Assembly (NCBI GenBank): GCA_018907035.1
Contig: JACCIC010000029.1
Span: 3,288,501 to 3,352,500, forward strand
Length of the DNA stretch: 64,000 nt
Origin: Sycobia sp. Sy_11
Taxonomy: Eukaryota > Arthropoda > Insecta > Hymenoptera > Epichrysomallidae
Reading direction: 5' to 3'
This document shows, one piece after another, positions 8,693-21,659 of this stretch. Below the pieces are notes generated by a model. The model saw only the letters and a list, made by a program, of their open reading frames with translations, was not told the origin of the DNA and ran no database searches. Within the stretch, counting starts at the first letter, position 1, and each line of letters starts with the position of its first letter. Both the position numbers and the translations under genes were made by a program.

Positions 8693-9647
8693 TGTTTGTG
8701 TGTAATACGGTCTTTATGTTTCCTCAGTGCCGGTGATGTTTATATCATGCGATATGGATGAGTCAGACACTCGTTGACGCCGGGAGCGCCGCACTCGAGG
8801 AAACTGCGCAGGCGCTGTTGCTTCTGGATTCGGGGATTGAGCGTTGCGCGCAGACAGATTGACTGTGTCTTCGAGAGTAATCGGTCGGTTCGACACGGCT
8901 CTTTGTTCCTCGCGTAATTTTCCTTTGTATTTGTATTTCCCGTTTGTAATTAATTGCGTTATTATACTATGTATGTTCGATAGTAAAAATTGTTATTTGT
9001 TAAGTTCTTGTTGTTTCGCAAGTGTTAATTTATATATAAAAAGTGAACAAGATCCGAACGCGCGATCTTTGTGCCTGAGGTTATAAAAGGCAGTTCAAGG
9101 CTGTTCCTTCCTTCTGCGCAGTGAGGGCTGCTCCTGTATCGAAGAAATTTGGTACTCTGCCGCAGGTTGGATTTGTCTATCGGCTTCGATTATCTTTTCC
9201 GCTATCAAACTATTTAAAGGCGAGGGTAATTAAGCTCTTTGATAAATAAATGTACAAATCTTAGAGGGCTGTTCCCTCATTTATTTTATTATTTTATTAG
9301 TTCTTGCGTCAGATATAGATTAAGTATTACTATTCCGTAAGATGCGTCTCATTTATTGGTACCAATAAGAAATAGTTATAATTTAGTATTAATAATTTCT
9401 TATATTTTGACTATAGGTTTCACAGTATGTTTAGTTAATTCGTTTGTATTCATTTTGATTTCAATAAATAATAGTGCTCAAATATAATACTTGCTCGGGC
9501 TTTTCCCTCAAATCGTGAGGGTTTTTACGCCTAAGCAAGTAACATCTATATGTACTTCGCGAAATATTGCGTTTTTTTTCTTTATATACCAACCACTCAT
9601 TCCCATCCTCTTTTCTAGCATAAAAAATATTTCAGGATAAATTTTCA
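8693..9647 (+). repeat. 3' LTR of BEL/Pao element
   Basis: This 955-bp copy is identical to 1713-2667 by direct reading, including the TATA-like box, both AATAAA signals and the hairpins. It starts TG and ends CA, followed directly by AATCG. Confidence 0.97.
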
Positions 9648-9652
9648 AATCG
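9648..9652. repeat. Target-site duplication, right copy (AATCG)
   Basis: Exact copy of 1708-1712, abutting the CA end of the 3' LTR. Confidence 0.95.
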
Positions 9653-12180
9653 CTAAATCTTTGAATCTTTCAAGCGAGAGCTAAATATATAAGTAAAACT
9701 ATGCTGCTTTTCGTCGTGCATTGAATGAGCCTCATTAAAGTGTTATGCATTAAAGTGTTTAACAAGTTCCGGAATAAGCTAAAAGCTATGATTCGCAAAA
9801 TAAAATAAATAACGTTCAATATCCGAACGGATTTTCTTGGACGCTCGCAACCGCATATATCTATAGACATAGAAAACTGTAAAGTAAAGAGAGAAAAATC
9901 GAGAACAACGCGGCGGGTGATCAAAGGCAAGCAGTACTCGCCCCCCCCCCCGCGATATTTCTCCGGCCACGACGGATTGTAGTCGCGCGCCCGCGCTTTT
10001 CCCGAATAATCGGCAAAGTTTTCGCATCGCTCGCGCGATCGGAGCTGGTAAAGTGCGCAGCCTCCGGCGCGAGCGCTACAATATCTATACGTCTATGGAC
10101 CGACCGGGTCGCGATTTATTTACGAGCGTTCTATAGAGGCTCGAAATTACCGCGAGGTTAGTTTTTTTTTTTTTTTTTTTACTTTGCGCCGAGGAATCGA
10201 GTCGTTGGTAATACTTGGCAAAATTGAACCGCTGCCCTGTCAGTGGACAATGTATGGCGTCGTTTGTTTTTCATCGAGCATTATAAGAAACTTTTTGAAG
10301 GTGGTTTCTTTTTTTCGAATTTCGATGAATTTTTTGTTGATTTCAGTATAACTGTTCTTTACGTTATTTGTTAATGTCCAGAATTTCCTTTTACAATTGT
10401 TCAATTTCGTAGAACATTTTTATACTTTATCACGTATATGTGACAATTACATTGTTTGAATTTAATGATTGTAAATTTTAACATATAAACTAATTTATTT
10501 ATCAATTTGTAGAATTAGAAATTGTTCTTTGCAGTTTTCGGACTATTTTGTTCACTGTAGAGATGGATGCCCGAGAAAATTTCCTCTCTCAGTTCCTCAG
10601 AACTTCTTTTCGGTTAGTCAGATTGCTACTGCAATAATTGATCTCGGAGTCTCTTCTTATCAAATTGATTCATTCGGCTCGGATCGTTCCATTGTACTAC
10701 TTTCCAAGAAGCTCATTCCGCTAGATAAACATAGTTTAATGATAGTTTATAAATTAGAAAGTTTTAACACTATTATCTTCCGAATGATGCACGAAACTGC
10801 CTGCGCGATCAAACTTAAATTGTTTTGGTGACTTTGTTGTTTGGATCAAGTTTACGTCATTTAATTAACCAGCTGTTATCTTAATTCGTTGCAGAAACAG
10901 CAAGGATTTTGGAAGACAACAACGCGTACTCGAACTTATGTGCAAGTGCAAATTCTCTAAACTGAATTTCCATTTGCCCATACACGGTTGGTTTTATTGA
11001 AACGCACACGGTAAATATGTAGAAGAAGATTTTCCACATCAGAACCTTTAGTTAGATTCGTGCAAGGAGATTGAAAATTACAGAGAATCTGGCCGAATTC
11101 CTGCAAATATTTCGAAACGTTTTCGCTTACTGCCTAAGAAAGCAGCAAAGGATCTTCGCAAATTTTTATCGAACAGTTTTTTAGCAAAACTATATTCAAT
11201 TTCTGGCGGAAAACTGTCAAGGAATATTTATCAGCCAAATTTAATTATCAGAAATGCTAATGCACGCATACTTTACCAGTCGTTAAAATTATGAAAAAGT
11301 AATAATGAATTTTCCGATCTAAATTATTACATCCTTCTTTCGCGTTTGGAAGAATCCCGCCGAAGTGCAGAAAGAACAGCGTCACCGGCCAAGATTCGAT
11401 TAAGAGCAGACGAATTACGCCGATAAAATGACTTTTTTGTTTTTACGATTAAAAAAAGAAATAACTCGTGTATAATTAGGTTTTTATTGGTTTTCTGGCG
11501 AGAATTTCGATTCCAAAAAGCAATAAATGGAATAAAATTAAGCCAATAATGCCGCTTCAGATCGCGTATTTAAGCTTCGATTGGCGAAAAGATTGGGAAA
11601 TGGATCGAGATGTTACGAGTATATTTTAATTGTAGAAGGACATTAAAATTATGATGAAGGACGGATCTACATGTAACTGTGAAGCAAGAGATGCGCTATA
11701 ATTCCATGGATACGATACATAAAATGTACAATTCTCATAGCTGCCTCAGATCTGTCGAATGAATTTCTACAGGGTGACATTTAGATTTTATCCTTGTTAT
11801 GGATAAAAGTCTAGTGGCTTAATGGGATTGTCGTCTCGCGATACCATCGGATGTATGCGCATCTTGCAGCATTATTGCGATCGAGTATGTATGCCTAGCT
11901 TGTAGTACATATTGACTCCTTGCCACTATACCACTCGTTAATATCTCATCGAGGGATCGCCATCCCGCCGCGCAGTGCTATCCGATCACAGATCGAGCAT
12001 CGGATAAAGCTGGAAAATCCTTCAGCGATCCCCGCCACCCTCGCGTCGCCTCGATACCCACGTTCTATCCCTATCCCCGTACCAACGACACTTCCCATCT
12101 CGTTCGTATACGCCTGACGCACCTATCCGCAATAATGCAAGCCTCCATCCCCCCTCCCCTTCCGGTGCCCGTTCCATCGT
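9653..12180. other. Non-coding stretch with a small GC-rich patch
   Basis: The stretch contains a CpG-rich patch at about 9940-10140, a poly(T) run at 10162-10180, and otherwise unremarkable DNA. Frames of up to 100 codons (for example 10529-10831) resemble nothing I know and lack codon structure or splice support. Confidence 0.5.
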
Positions 12181-12388
12181 GCGCGACACCGTTATAGTTT
12201 ACAGATATACGTGCAAAGGGCGCTCGCGGGTAAGACTGCGAGTAGGGGATCGTGGCAGGGAGCGGGGGGAGGGGGGCAAAACATCAAAGAGAAAGAGAGA
12301 TAGAGAGAGAAACGAGGAGGACGCTCGAACGAGCTCGTATAATTTGCTTTTCGCTTCGGCGAATTTCAATGCTATCGGAAATCTAGGT

Positions 12389-12462
12389 CTCTCTCTCTCT
12401 CTCTCTCTCGCTTTCGGAAAAGGAAGATTTGCGGGAGGAAGACTAGAGAGGGAGAAAGAAAT

Positions 12463-12518
<56 letters not shown>
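12389..12518. repeat. (CT)n then (GA)n microsatellite pair
   Basis: (CT)n at 12389-12409 is followed after about 35 bp by a purine-rich (GA)n stretch at about 12443-12518. The opposite orientation of the two tracts means the transcript could fold back on itself. Protein-like frames here are repeat artefacts. Confidence 0.9.
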
Positions 12519-12623
12519 GCAGAGAGCGGGACGAGTGGCGATCATCGCTGCACTGCAAAGGCCCACGAAATTAGTTTCGCCTAGAAATTCAATTCTTTCC
12601 GCGTGTATATGTATACCTATGTA

Positions 12624-12630
12624 TATAAAA
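12624..12630 (+). promoter_or_regulatory. Candidate TATA box
   Basis: TATAAAA, followed by GC-containing CAGT/CAGC motifs within 30 bp, lies in a CpG-enriched segment between two GA tracts. No gene is recognised downstream, so this is a motif observation only. Confidence 0.2.
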
Positions 12631-12808
12631 GCCAGTCAGCCCATACAGCTAGCGATCGGCCTTTATCGTCGCTCGCTGCGCTTTATTCGTCCTCCTGTCT
12701 TTCTCCCCCCATTCCACCTCCTTCTCCGCCCATCTGCCTCGAAGGAAAGGTTATTGAGGGAGGTTAAATGTATGCTCGCGCGAGCAGGAGAGCGAAGGTT
12801 CGAGAGGG

Positions 12809-12818
<10 letters not shown>

Positions 12819-12874
<56 letters not shown>
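12819..12874. repeat. (GA)n microsatellite
   Basis: About 56 bp of GA within a longer purine-rich stretch that begins near 12800. Confidence 0.95.
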
Positions 12875-12879
<5 letters not shown>

Positions 12880-13342
12880 CGATATTCTTATTGCAACGGA
12901 GGGAGATATGACGATGATTTTGAAGATTTTTTCAACATCGATACTTCCATCTGAGCTTTGTTCGACACTTTGTACATAGTATTATAAGAATCTCTGATCA
13001 GGGATTTTGAATAAGTCTATTATATATATATACACGCACATATGTAGGTATATATGTATCTATGTATGCTATAATAAAAGACCTACCGTCGCTTCGCTGA
13101 ATTCAAGGCTATATGTTTTTGCCGACATCCACTTATTTCCCTTGTATGCACCATCGTTATTTACATCCAAAGCATAGTAGAAAAACGTTATTATTCAATT
13201 AAAGCGATCCATTAATAAAATCCCGCCCTGGGAAACGTTTACTTTTTTTGCAGCCGCAGTGAATATCAGATTATTCGACGGATCGACGGGCACGAGAGTC
13301 GCGGCTTCATTTTCTTCCCTTAATAAGATTCCTGAATATTGT

Positions 13343-13345
<3 letters not shown>

Positions 13346-13394
<49 letters not shown>
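13346..13394. repeat. (AT)n microsatellite
   Basis: 49 bp of alternating A and T; a second (AT)n follows within 100 bp. Confidence 0.95.
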
Positions 13395-13397
<3 letters not shown>

Positions 13398-13480
13398 AAA
13401 TACATAAGGCTTCTCTTCCACTCTACCAACTTCAAAGGTATATATATTTTTAATATAAGTTTGACGTCGCTCAATATGAT

Positions 13481-13488
<8 letters not shown>

Positions 13489-13539
<51 letters not shown>
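13489..13539. repeat. (AT)n microsatellite
   Basis: About 51 bp of alternating A and T, paired with the tract at 13346-13394. Confidence 0.95.
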
Positions 13540-13542
<3 letters not shown>

Positions 13543-14440
13543 GCTTTGTGCTGCTGGTCGAATAGTTGAATCTCTTAGTTTATTATGTGTATTGTTTGTA
13601 CGTTTCTTTACGAGTCAGATGCTTATCGCCTCTGTATTGAATAATTGACGATCCAGAGGGCTACTGTGGGGAAAATCAAAGTCTGAAGTAGTTCCAGTTA
13701 TAAACTCAATTGCAATCACACAAATATAGATACAGATGTTATATTTAAAAGGTTGTTAAAATTATTATCAATCGAAATATAATATGTGCTATAGAATCAT
13801 GAAAGAAATAAATTTCATCGTCCATATGTTTAAAAAATCAAATGATCGTTTTTGGGGCTATATTTTGTAGTAAAATATAGATGGACTTTATTATATTGGT
13901 TGAATCACGTTATTATGTATACCTAAAGTGGTATCGTCAAATACAAAACTAAATAAGACTTATACATTCTATGCAGGAATTAAATATTTATTAATTCAAT
14001 TCAAAACAGTCGATATAAGCGCAATTTTTAATTTCAGGAATTAATGTGTTAATGTTATGTATAATTATTGGATAAATGCAAGTGTTAACGTTAAATATGA
14101 TTGGCACAGTGTCTCATCCGTTTATTTCTGTTTCTTTTTCTTCTAACCCTCGCGTGATTCGAAAAAACAATCAGCAGTAGCTCTTTCTTAGAAAATTCTG
14201 TATAAATGAAAAACCCGAAGATTCGATATTGCAGTTTCTGTGAATTGAAATTCAATTTTCTATAACAGATAAAGATGAGACAGCAATCGAACCTCTATCA
14301 ATCAATGGGAATTTATCTATACGCGTCAAGAAGCCGTTTACCTTTAAAAATTCATCACGACACGAGCGCGTAGCAAGGAGGGTAAAAGAAGTTTTTACTT
14401 TATCCTCGCCATATTCTATAATGAAAGTCTCGTCGTATAA
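13540..14440. other. AT-rich non-coding stretch
   Basis: No gene, RNA or repeat family is recognised. No long frame is present. Confidence 0.5.
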
Positions 14441-15000
14441 GTCTCGGCGACAATGTTAAGCTGCGCGCGGCTTAAGCCTCCAGATATGTACAAAGTCGCC
14501 CGGCGTCGGACACGCCCGGTGAGGGACGAGATGGGTGCAGGAGGGCTCGACGTATATATAGAGGGGTGCAGAAAACGAGCGACTATGACAAAAAAAAAAA
14601 CAAAGAAAAAAAAAGTAGAACGAGATAATCGCTGTCCAGAGAGTCGGGAGGATGGACGAAACGAGGGGAGACGGAGGACAGGGGTGGGCGAGGAAAAAGC
14701 GAAAGTGGAAAAGCGGTCGAGCTTCGGGGACGGGGTCGATCGTCGGGAAATTGACGGCTCGACAGGCGCGGACGCGCGGACGTCGCGGCCGGCGTGGGCA
14801 CACGGGTACAAATGGCAGCGCGCGCGCGCGCGCTTTCGCTATGCGCGGAGAGACTTCAAAGCGCGCGCGGACGGGGAGGATTACTTTTTTATCCCCGGCC
14901 CCCCCTCACCTCACATATCTCGCTGTCTTTCAATCATTAATACGTCGGCGTTGAGTTTCGAAATCTCGTGAAATTGAATTTGAAGGGTCCGCTCGGACGT
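14440..15000. other. CpG-rich island
   Basis: A GC- and CpG-rich block in AT-rich surroundings, with runs such as CGCGCGCGCGCG near 14819-14830, a poly(A) patch near 14588 and a TATATATAGAGG motif near 14551. Overlapping frames of 100-170 codons exist on both strands, which is what high GC and few stops produce. None resembles a known protein. It could be a promoter or first-exon region. Confidence 0.35.
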
Positions 15001-16790
15001 CTTGCGGACTTTGTTGGTTATTCCTTTACCGTCTATAGAATCTGTATTGTGTGATAAGTTTGTCAAACAATAAATTGTAACAATACCCAAGTGTATATCA
15101 AAGAATGGATTAATGGACGTATTATTGAATAGATATTTTGATACTTTGCTGAGTTGTTTAGAGAAATTATTGAAAGACTTCTAGATTATGAAGAATAGCG
15201 TAAAGAATTTCATTGATCTGATAAATTAAAAATTAAGGCCTGAATATGGATTTTGTAAAGGTGAAACGAGAATTACACCGATGTAATTCGATTGTTTTGT
15301 TTTTATTGCAATCGTTTTAACAGTGAATAGGTAAAATATAAAAGATCTGAGGTGAACATTTCAATATTTTTGAAACTATCAAATTGGATTATTAGTAGCT
15401 AGCAAGCGGATGTTTTTATTTTCTAACATTTATATGGAAAGGTATCCATTAAAATTTATTTTTTACATGAAACAATTCAAGAATTTGTAAAAGTCAAAAA
15501 ACAACTGTACTAAATAGTATCCTCATGTATAATGGTGGTTCAGTTAAATCTTTTACGTAGATTACTATTCCCAGGATTAATATTTATATTGTTGGAATAT
15601 TAATGTATCCCTCCTTGAGAATATTTTCGCAGCAGGTTTTTTTTTAAACATTATTACTATTAATATTATAGTAATTTCATTCACACATTTGTCGTGCCAG
15701 GTGTATGGATATAATGACTTTCGTAGAATATTATTGCTAAATCGCTATAAATCGTTCCTGACTTTTTCGCTAAGCTGTTTCATTCCTCCATCTAATCTAA
15801 GGTCTTTTCTAGTCTTTAAGAGAAATGTAGAACACCTATATTTAACCAAATCTGAATTCTATAGTTTTCTATAAACAGTATTGGAAGTGCTTGCTCATTA
15901 TATATTGATAGCGGACCAAATAGTTGGCAATAATTCTATTTGGCTACATTTCTTCTGGAATTTGATTTTATATCCATGATGAATTTTCAATTTTCAATAA
16001 TTGTTTTATTCTATTTATTTTAAGTGCTGTTATATCCTATACCTTTCTATACAAACAAATATATATCTATGAATCTAGCTCTTTCTTTCTCACATTAAAT
16101 TACATTCGTTCAAGAGATCATGGTCGAGTGTTGGAAGGCGAGAAGGAACTGAATTGGACACTTCGACAGATCGTTAGATGAGGAATTTTCTGTAAAAATG
16201 GATATAAACTTCTTCTTTTTTCATTTTAAATTGTTTTATACTTTTCAAGATTTTGTACTACCCTATCGATTATGAGACAGAATTTTTTCGAATATTAATA
16301 ACCTCATCATTACTGAATAAAAAAAAAATAATAGAAGAATGCATATATTTCCTGTTAAACTCTTAGATTATTGAAATTGAATTCCAGAATAAATTTGAAT
16401 TTCTACTATATAATTACCTTCTATATCCATTAATAATACCTGCCGTGTCGAGTACTGCGATAAATTTATGATTAATACAAGGATAAAGATAAAGGAGTAT
16501 CTGTATTTTGTAACAAATGTGCACATATATACTTTATGCTGTACGCCTGATATAGCTGAAGTAATTTTAACCATGCCTATCGAATATTTATAACGATAAT
16601 ATTATCACAGAAAATATAATTAATTTTTTAATTAAGCTTGATTATCTCCTTCTCGGAATTATTTAGTATGCATCAATTTAAATTACATATTGGTAAATAT
16701 TAAGTTAGATTACAATTTTGCTATTAAAATTTTTAAATCGCAGTCACAAAAGAATTCGTATAATATTTTTAACAACGAAGGTTTGGTAGA
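15000..16790. other. AT-rich non-coding stretch
   Basis: Nothing recognisable; short frames only. Confidence 0.5.
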
Positions 16791-16799
16791 CACCTGACT

Positions 16800-17800
16800 C
16801 TCAGAGGAAAGTATATTCCTTTTTTGTTTACATTAGATTTAGTATCTCTCTTTTATTATCACAAAGCCTACATTGCCGAAGTACATGATCTAAATCTTGC
16901 ACCCCCTGCTCACACGAACATAGAGCGTCTAATGTAAGATTCATCCTGTTTGTAAAAGCAGCTAGACTATAGTGATTGGAGCGACATCTATTTATAATAC
17001 CATTGCTTCTCAATTCTAGTTGAAGTTGTAAAATCCCGACTTGGTCTTATTAGTGTAATAATACTGAAAATATTCTACGCTTTATGTGTTCCTCTTTTTC
17101 ATAGCTGTGCTATGTGTATTCTTTAGCAGTTTTCTTAAATTTTTCTCGTAGGTTTGTAAAGGGTAAATATCTGTTTAGATCATAACTTTCCTAAGATCAG
17201 CCATTTTAGCATACATATTTGCAGTTTTCTTTTCATGGTTTACATTGTATGCCGGAGTCCAAACAAATTCAATTGTAATATTAGTGTTTTTCTGAAAATC
17301 GTAGAATGTTTTTCTTTATAAAATAAATGTATTTATTTGTTTGAATACCAATCTCGCTTGATTTTAGTTTTTTAAAGGCATTTTAAGGGTCCGTGAAAAT
17401 GATTTCATTATAATTAATATTATCGAGTGCAAACTCAACGGCAACATAAATTGTCATAGTTTCAGTTGTAAACATCGATGATCAAACCTTCTTCCATTGC
17501 GGCTTGTAGCTTTTAATTTTTATATCACAAATTTCCATTTATACATTAGCTGATGGAGGTCGCCGAGTTCAATTGCGTCTATGCTGTTCTTAATAGTCAT
17601 TAATATTTCGACACCTTTTACATGCTTTCTATCTTTTTTCAAAAATTTGTCACCAGCAATTTGAAAATATTCATGATGATCTTGCAACCAGGTTTCCACT
17701 TGTACATAAATACCCACTTTTGCCAAGAGATGAGGAATTTCTTCTTTACGCTGTAAGAGGAAGGCGCATTCTACGATAGAATATTTCTTTGCCTAAGAGA
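16800..17800 (-). mobile_element. Decayed non-LTR retrotransposon 3' part (RNase H and Cys-rich tail)
   Basis: The minus strand reads, across several frames and stops, like the end of a non-LTR retrotransposon ORF2. A thumb-like segment at about 17520-17740 is followed by RNase H-like text at about 17200-17490 with FTTETMT (the Glu motif) and IIFTDP (an Asp motif), then VWTPAYN. A final segment at about 16830-17010 has NHYSL, CSCEQGVQDLDHVL and a second CX2C-like pair, as in R1/Jockey-like elements. Frameshifts and stops show it is dead. A 65-codon minus frame at 18623-18820 might be the gag-like ORF1 end of the same copy with the RT deleted, but that is weak. Clade assignment is tentative. 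Confidence 0.6.
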
Positions 17801-17809
17801 CATTTTTAT

Positions 17810-19428
17810 GAATTTATATAGATAATTTTATATAGTTAAACAATGTTTTTCAGAATCTGAATAAATGAATAAGTTTTCATATTTAAATCGGTAGTATCAA
17901 AGGAATCTTGATTTTTTGGACGAATAAGTTTAGCTCTCAATCTAGAGTTGGTGGTATACTCGTAGAGTTTTTCGATTAATTGTTTGATGATAGAGACATA
18001 TTAAAACATTTTGCATGCTTCTGAACATCCGTTGAGCTTGCTTAAGCTCGTTTATAGAAAATTTTCGAATTTTTCTAAAGTAATTGGTGAGTTTTTATAC
18101 TTTTCTTGTAAGAACGATTGGGCAGAAACGTGTGCCCTCTTTATAAGTTCTAAGGTGCACGACATTTCGCTATTTACATTTATCTTTTTTCGCTTAATGT
18201 TTTTTCTTTTCTACTGTAGTTACTTATTTCATTATTAATTTCATTGGGATAATTACTTTTCTTTATATCTGGATTTGAAAGTTGGATTTTTCAAGTAGAA
18301 GAGAATCTTTAGCGCTTCCATTTGAGATATTTCACTATTTGTTGATGAATGGAGTGTTTTGAAATTGTCGTCTGTATTTAGAAGTTTTGGGAGTCTTATA
18401 TTATTTAAAGTATTTTTCTACCTGATATGACACTAATGTTTATGCCTTAAGTTTTTAAAGACATTGATTATAATTTCATTTGTTATAATAGGTTGAACAT
18501 TGGATATAACCATACATTGACTATTATTAATTAATGGTTTAATTATAGTGGTATAATTTTTTATATTAATGATTTTATTTTTTAGATTCAATAACATTTG
18601 CTTCTTTCTTTACCGGATTTCTTTAAAATGCAACATTTGAGTAGCTGATTTGTATTGAACTTTTTGTCGGATTATCTTGCGAAATATCTTGAGAGATTTC
18701 GTGTGAGAGACTCATAGCCTCCATTTTTGTATGGAGTATTTTAGGATATTGTAGAGTATTGTAGGGCTGTACAGCTACTGCGGTACTTTTACACTGAATT
18801 ATTACACTGTACATAGTCATATTTTAGATATTCGGTGACATAAATTAATATACAATATTAAACCCTGCAAGAAATTGTTTACTAAGAAGCGAACTGTAAA
18901 CACGCCTGCTCACTTCGAGTACTTAACTCGTTCTCCAATTAAAATATATTATTAAGATGAAAATTTCAAGAATTTATATACTTTAAATATCCGGGAAAAT
19001 TCTGAAGAATCTTAAGATTTCTCTGTTAAAATTACTCACTGATATAACCCAGCTAGAATGTTAAGTCTGTCTAATCTACTTGAGATCAGATCTCTCAAGT
19101 TTAATTTTTTTTGCGGTTATCATCATCAGCTTCCGTTAGGTATTCAATCAATTATAATTTAATATAATGCACTATAGTATATGTTCATACGCATATTCCA
19201 ATGCGCGAAAAATCTACCCAAACGAACGACTCAATAAGTTGCTGAGGTCTGTGAGCGATTCAGGCTGTAACTAACGCATTTTTTCAGATTTACATTCGCT
19301 TAATACGCCAACGTTTCCGTCGACCAATGATCGATCTATGTCGCAATGGCGGCAGTTCGAGGTAAAGAATAGTTCTGGTATTTCGATACAATCGATAACT
19401 CCCACATATGGGCAACGAATATACACAG

Positions 19429-19430
<2 letters not shown>
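17810..19430. other. AT-rich stretch, possibly more retrotransposon debris
   Basis: No gene is recognised. The minus strand at about 17900-18250 and 18600-18840 has short charged stretches that might extend the non-LTR relic next to it, but I see no diagnostic motif. Confidence 0.35.

Positions 19431-19438
<8 letters not shown>

Positions 19439-19469
<31 letters not shown>
19439..19469. repeat. (CA)n microsatellite
   Basis: 31 bp of CA, preceded by a short GC-alternating run (GCGCGCGC), followed by imperfect CA/TA units. Confidence 0.95.
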
Positions 19470-19473
<4 letters not shown>

Positions 19474-19499
19474 CATACACACATGTGCCATCATACGAA

Positions 19500-20480
19500 G
19501 ACATTCGAAACGGTATACAGTGCGATATGTCGGTTGCTGCAGCTTCGCGCGCGTCCTATGCTGTACGAAAGAGCACTTATCTAAAGAATAAAGGCGTTAT
19601 AAATCGCCGTGACAATGTGTCGCGAGACGCGTGGCTTGAGTGCCGAGTCCTTAGCTGAGTCATTCTTTTCTACTCTCTCTCTCTCTCTCTCTTTGTTTTC
19701 GGATCGTGCGTCTCTGTCGATCCTCGCTCTCACGGTCACGGTGAATCCCCCGTTTATTTCAATCTCCTACGAGTGAAGCTTCACGACGGGAACTTCGATA
19801 GAATCGAAGACAACTTTTCCAGAAAAATTACTATATAAAATTCACCAAAATGTTAAGACGTTGCGATATTCAAGTGATTTTATTAAATTTAGGATAAAAA
19901 CTATCGCAGAAACTGTTACGAAAATTTATTGCAAATCAACTCGATGACAATAGTATCGCGACATTTATAAATAAACGTACATTCGAACTCTTAACTTTTG
20001 TTCAAGTGATCTATAATTAATATGATATGTAATTAATATTGGAACGAATATAGAATATATGATTGCAAACGTTTATACATCATCTTCCTAAAGACAATCA
20101 AAATCGCTCGACTGGACTGGTATTTTTTATTTAACAATGAAAATAATGAATATACGATATATCATTTAATATAGCGATATGCGTTATTATTTCATCGGCA
20201 TTATACATACTAAGCAAGTATACGTGAAATACGTGCCTCTGAGCTATTACTCAAACCAATAGGTATAACTATGGATAACGCTATTTTAGTTGAAAATCTT
20301 TGAGCACGCTAAAGTCCCGATAAGTCTACTTAAATATAACTTTATCTATACTGGAATAACCGATACGAAATTCTCTTAATAAAACGTATGCTCTTGATAG
20401 TCAAAAGTAAATTAATCATCGCATAAGCCTCAACGACGATTTTCTTACGAAATTCGAGTAGATAAAGTATATCGCAACTT
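19500..20480. other. Non-coding stretch
   Basis: Contains a short (CT)n tract near 19673-19692; otherwise nothing recognisable. Confidence 0.5.
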
Positions 20481-20814
20481 GCAAACTACTTAAAACAACT
20501 TCCATCTCTCCCGCCCCCTCTCTCTCTCTATCTACCCCCTTCTCTCTCCCCCGCGACATCCTTCGTCCGCATAATGTCCTATATAACCGAGTGAAAAATG
20601 ATTGTATATATACGTATCTAGAGGAAGAATCCAGGCGCAGACGCAGGCGGTCGAGCGTCCTGGCGAGGGAGCCATCGCGGCGCACAGGACGCATTATGTA
20701 CGACTTGGTATATAGACGCGCCGTTCTCCCCGCGAGGGCCGGCAAACGGGGGCACACCCGAGGGGCCCAATTCCGAGCAGAGCCCAGCTTTATAATTTAA
20801 TATTTATACGATTA

Positions 20815-20875
<61 letters not shown>
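20815..20875. repeat. (GA)n microsatellite, one interruption
   Basis: About 60 bp of GA with a single GG break near 20836. Confidence 0.95.
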
Positions 20876-20879
<4 letters not shown>

Positions 20880-21312
20880 AGGGAAAGAGGCCATATATCT
20901 GGCGATGCCTCTGGGCGGGTAAGGGAATCGGTAGAGAGGGGGTGGTGGCGACGAAATCGAGTTGAGCGAATTCGAGCGCGAAAGCGCGTCGCGGTCCCTC
21001 GAAACTGCGAACGTCAGGCGCTCTGCTCCCCTTGGCCCTTCCCCCCGCTCTCTATCTCACTCGCTCGCTCGCCCCCCCCCCTATATCTGTATCTATAATC
21101 AGTCTCAACCAACCGCGACACTTGGCCGTTCCAGAGGGTCGCTCGCGTTGCGTCGGGAAGACGGAGGGGGAGGGGGGTTGAGAAAGAAGAACGTGGTTGG
21201 CTCCGACGGCTAATTCTTTCCAGGGAGAGAACCTCGGGAAGCATCACCCGTTGGTGGATCGTCCGCCTGCAAGGAGAGGGAGAACTCGGTATTCGAATTT
21301 GCGTCTATATTA

Positions 21313-21316
<4 letters not shown>

Positions 21317-21374
<58 letters not shown>
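21317..21374. repeat. (AT)n microsatellite
   Basis: 58 bp of alternating A and T at the edge of the CpG-rich island. Confidence 0.95.
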
Positions 21375-21377
<3 letters not shown>

Positions 21378-21659
21378 CAGTCTAGACGAATCCGTCCCGC
21401 GCTCTCAGCCGTTAATGCGGAGCTTTATTAAATACGAGCGCGGGGTGGTTTTTCCCGGCGCGTTCCTCGCGTCGGTCGCTCCGACGCACGGATTTTCAGT
21501 ATCGAGCTGTAAACGCGCGAGAACATTTTTTTTTCTTTTTCTTTTTTTTTGCTATTATTACGCGAACCAACGGGACAATTTTATTTCGCGTACAACGCAT
21601 AGGTTTTTCGATATATGTGTAATATATAACGGGCGAGCCAAGGTTTATATGTAGGAGAG

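Larger units (their letters stand above)
1713..9647 (+). mobile_element. Full-length BEL/Pao LTR retrotransposon
   Basis: This 7,935-bp element is complete from LTR to LTR. In order it has: 5' LTR (1713-2667), primer-binding site (2668-2685), leader, gag-protease-RT-RNase H frame (3355-7056), integrase frame in the same phase (7057-8640), purine tract (8679-8690) and 3' LTR (8693-9647). The 5-bp duplication AATCG flanks it. Family assignment rests on the BEL/Pao protein set: a DUF1759-type gag, three zinc knuckles, a DQGS aspartic protease, a YVDD reverse transcriptase, RNase H placed before an HHCC/DDE integrase, and a DUF5641-like C-terminus. There is no envelope frame. The LTRs are identical by eye, so insertion is recent. 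The one visible lesion is a TAA at 7054-7056. Confidence 0.97.
20480..21500. other. CpG-rich island with GA and AT tracts
   Basis: A GC-rich kilobase with a (GA)n tract (20815-20875), pyrimidine runs, a CCCCCCCCCC run near 21071 and an (AT)n tract (21317-21374). Overlapping frames on both strands are low in complexity and rich in Arg/Ser; none is recognised. It could be a promoter or 5' exon region. Confidence 0.35.

Noticed and set aside
10895..11002. Exon-like segment after a TTGCAG acceptor
   Set aside because: A frame of about 34 codons is open, but there is no donor, partner exon or recognisable protein.
12179..12954. Frames of 119-139 codons rich in Arg-Glu or Ser-Leu
   Set aside because: They are driven by the GA/CT microsatellites and overlap on both strands.
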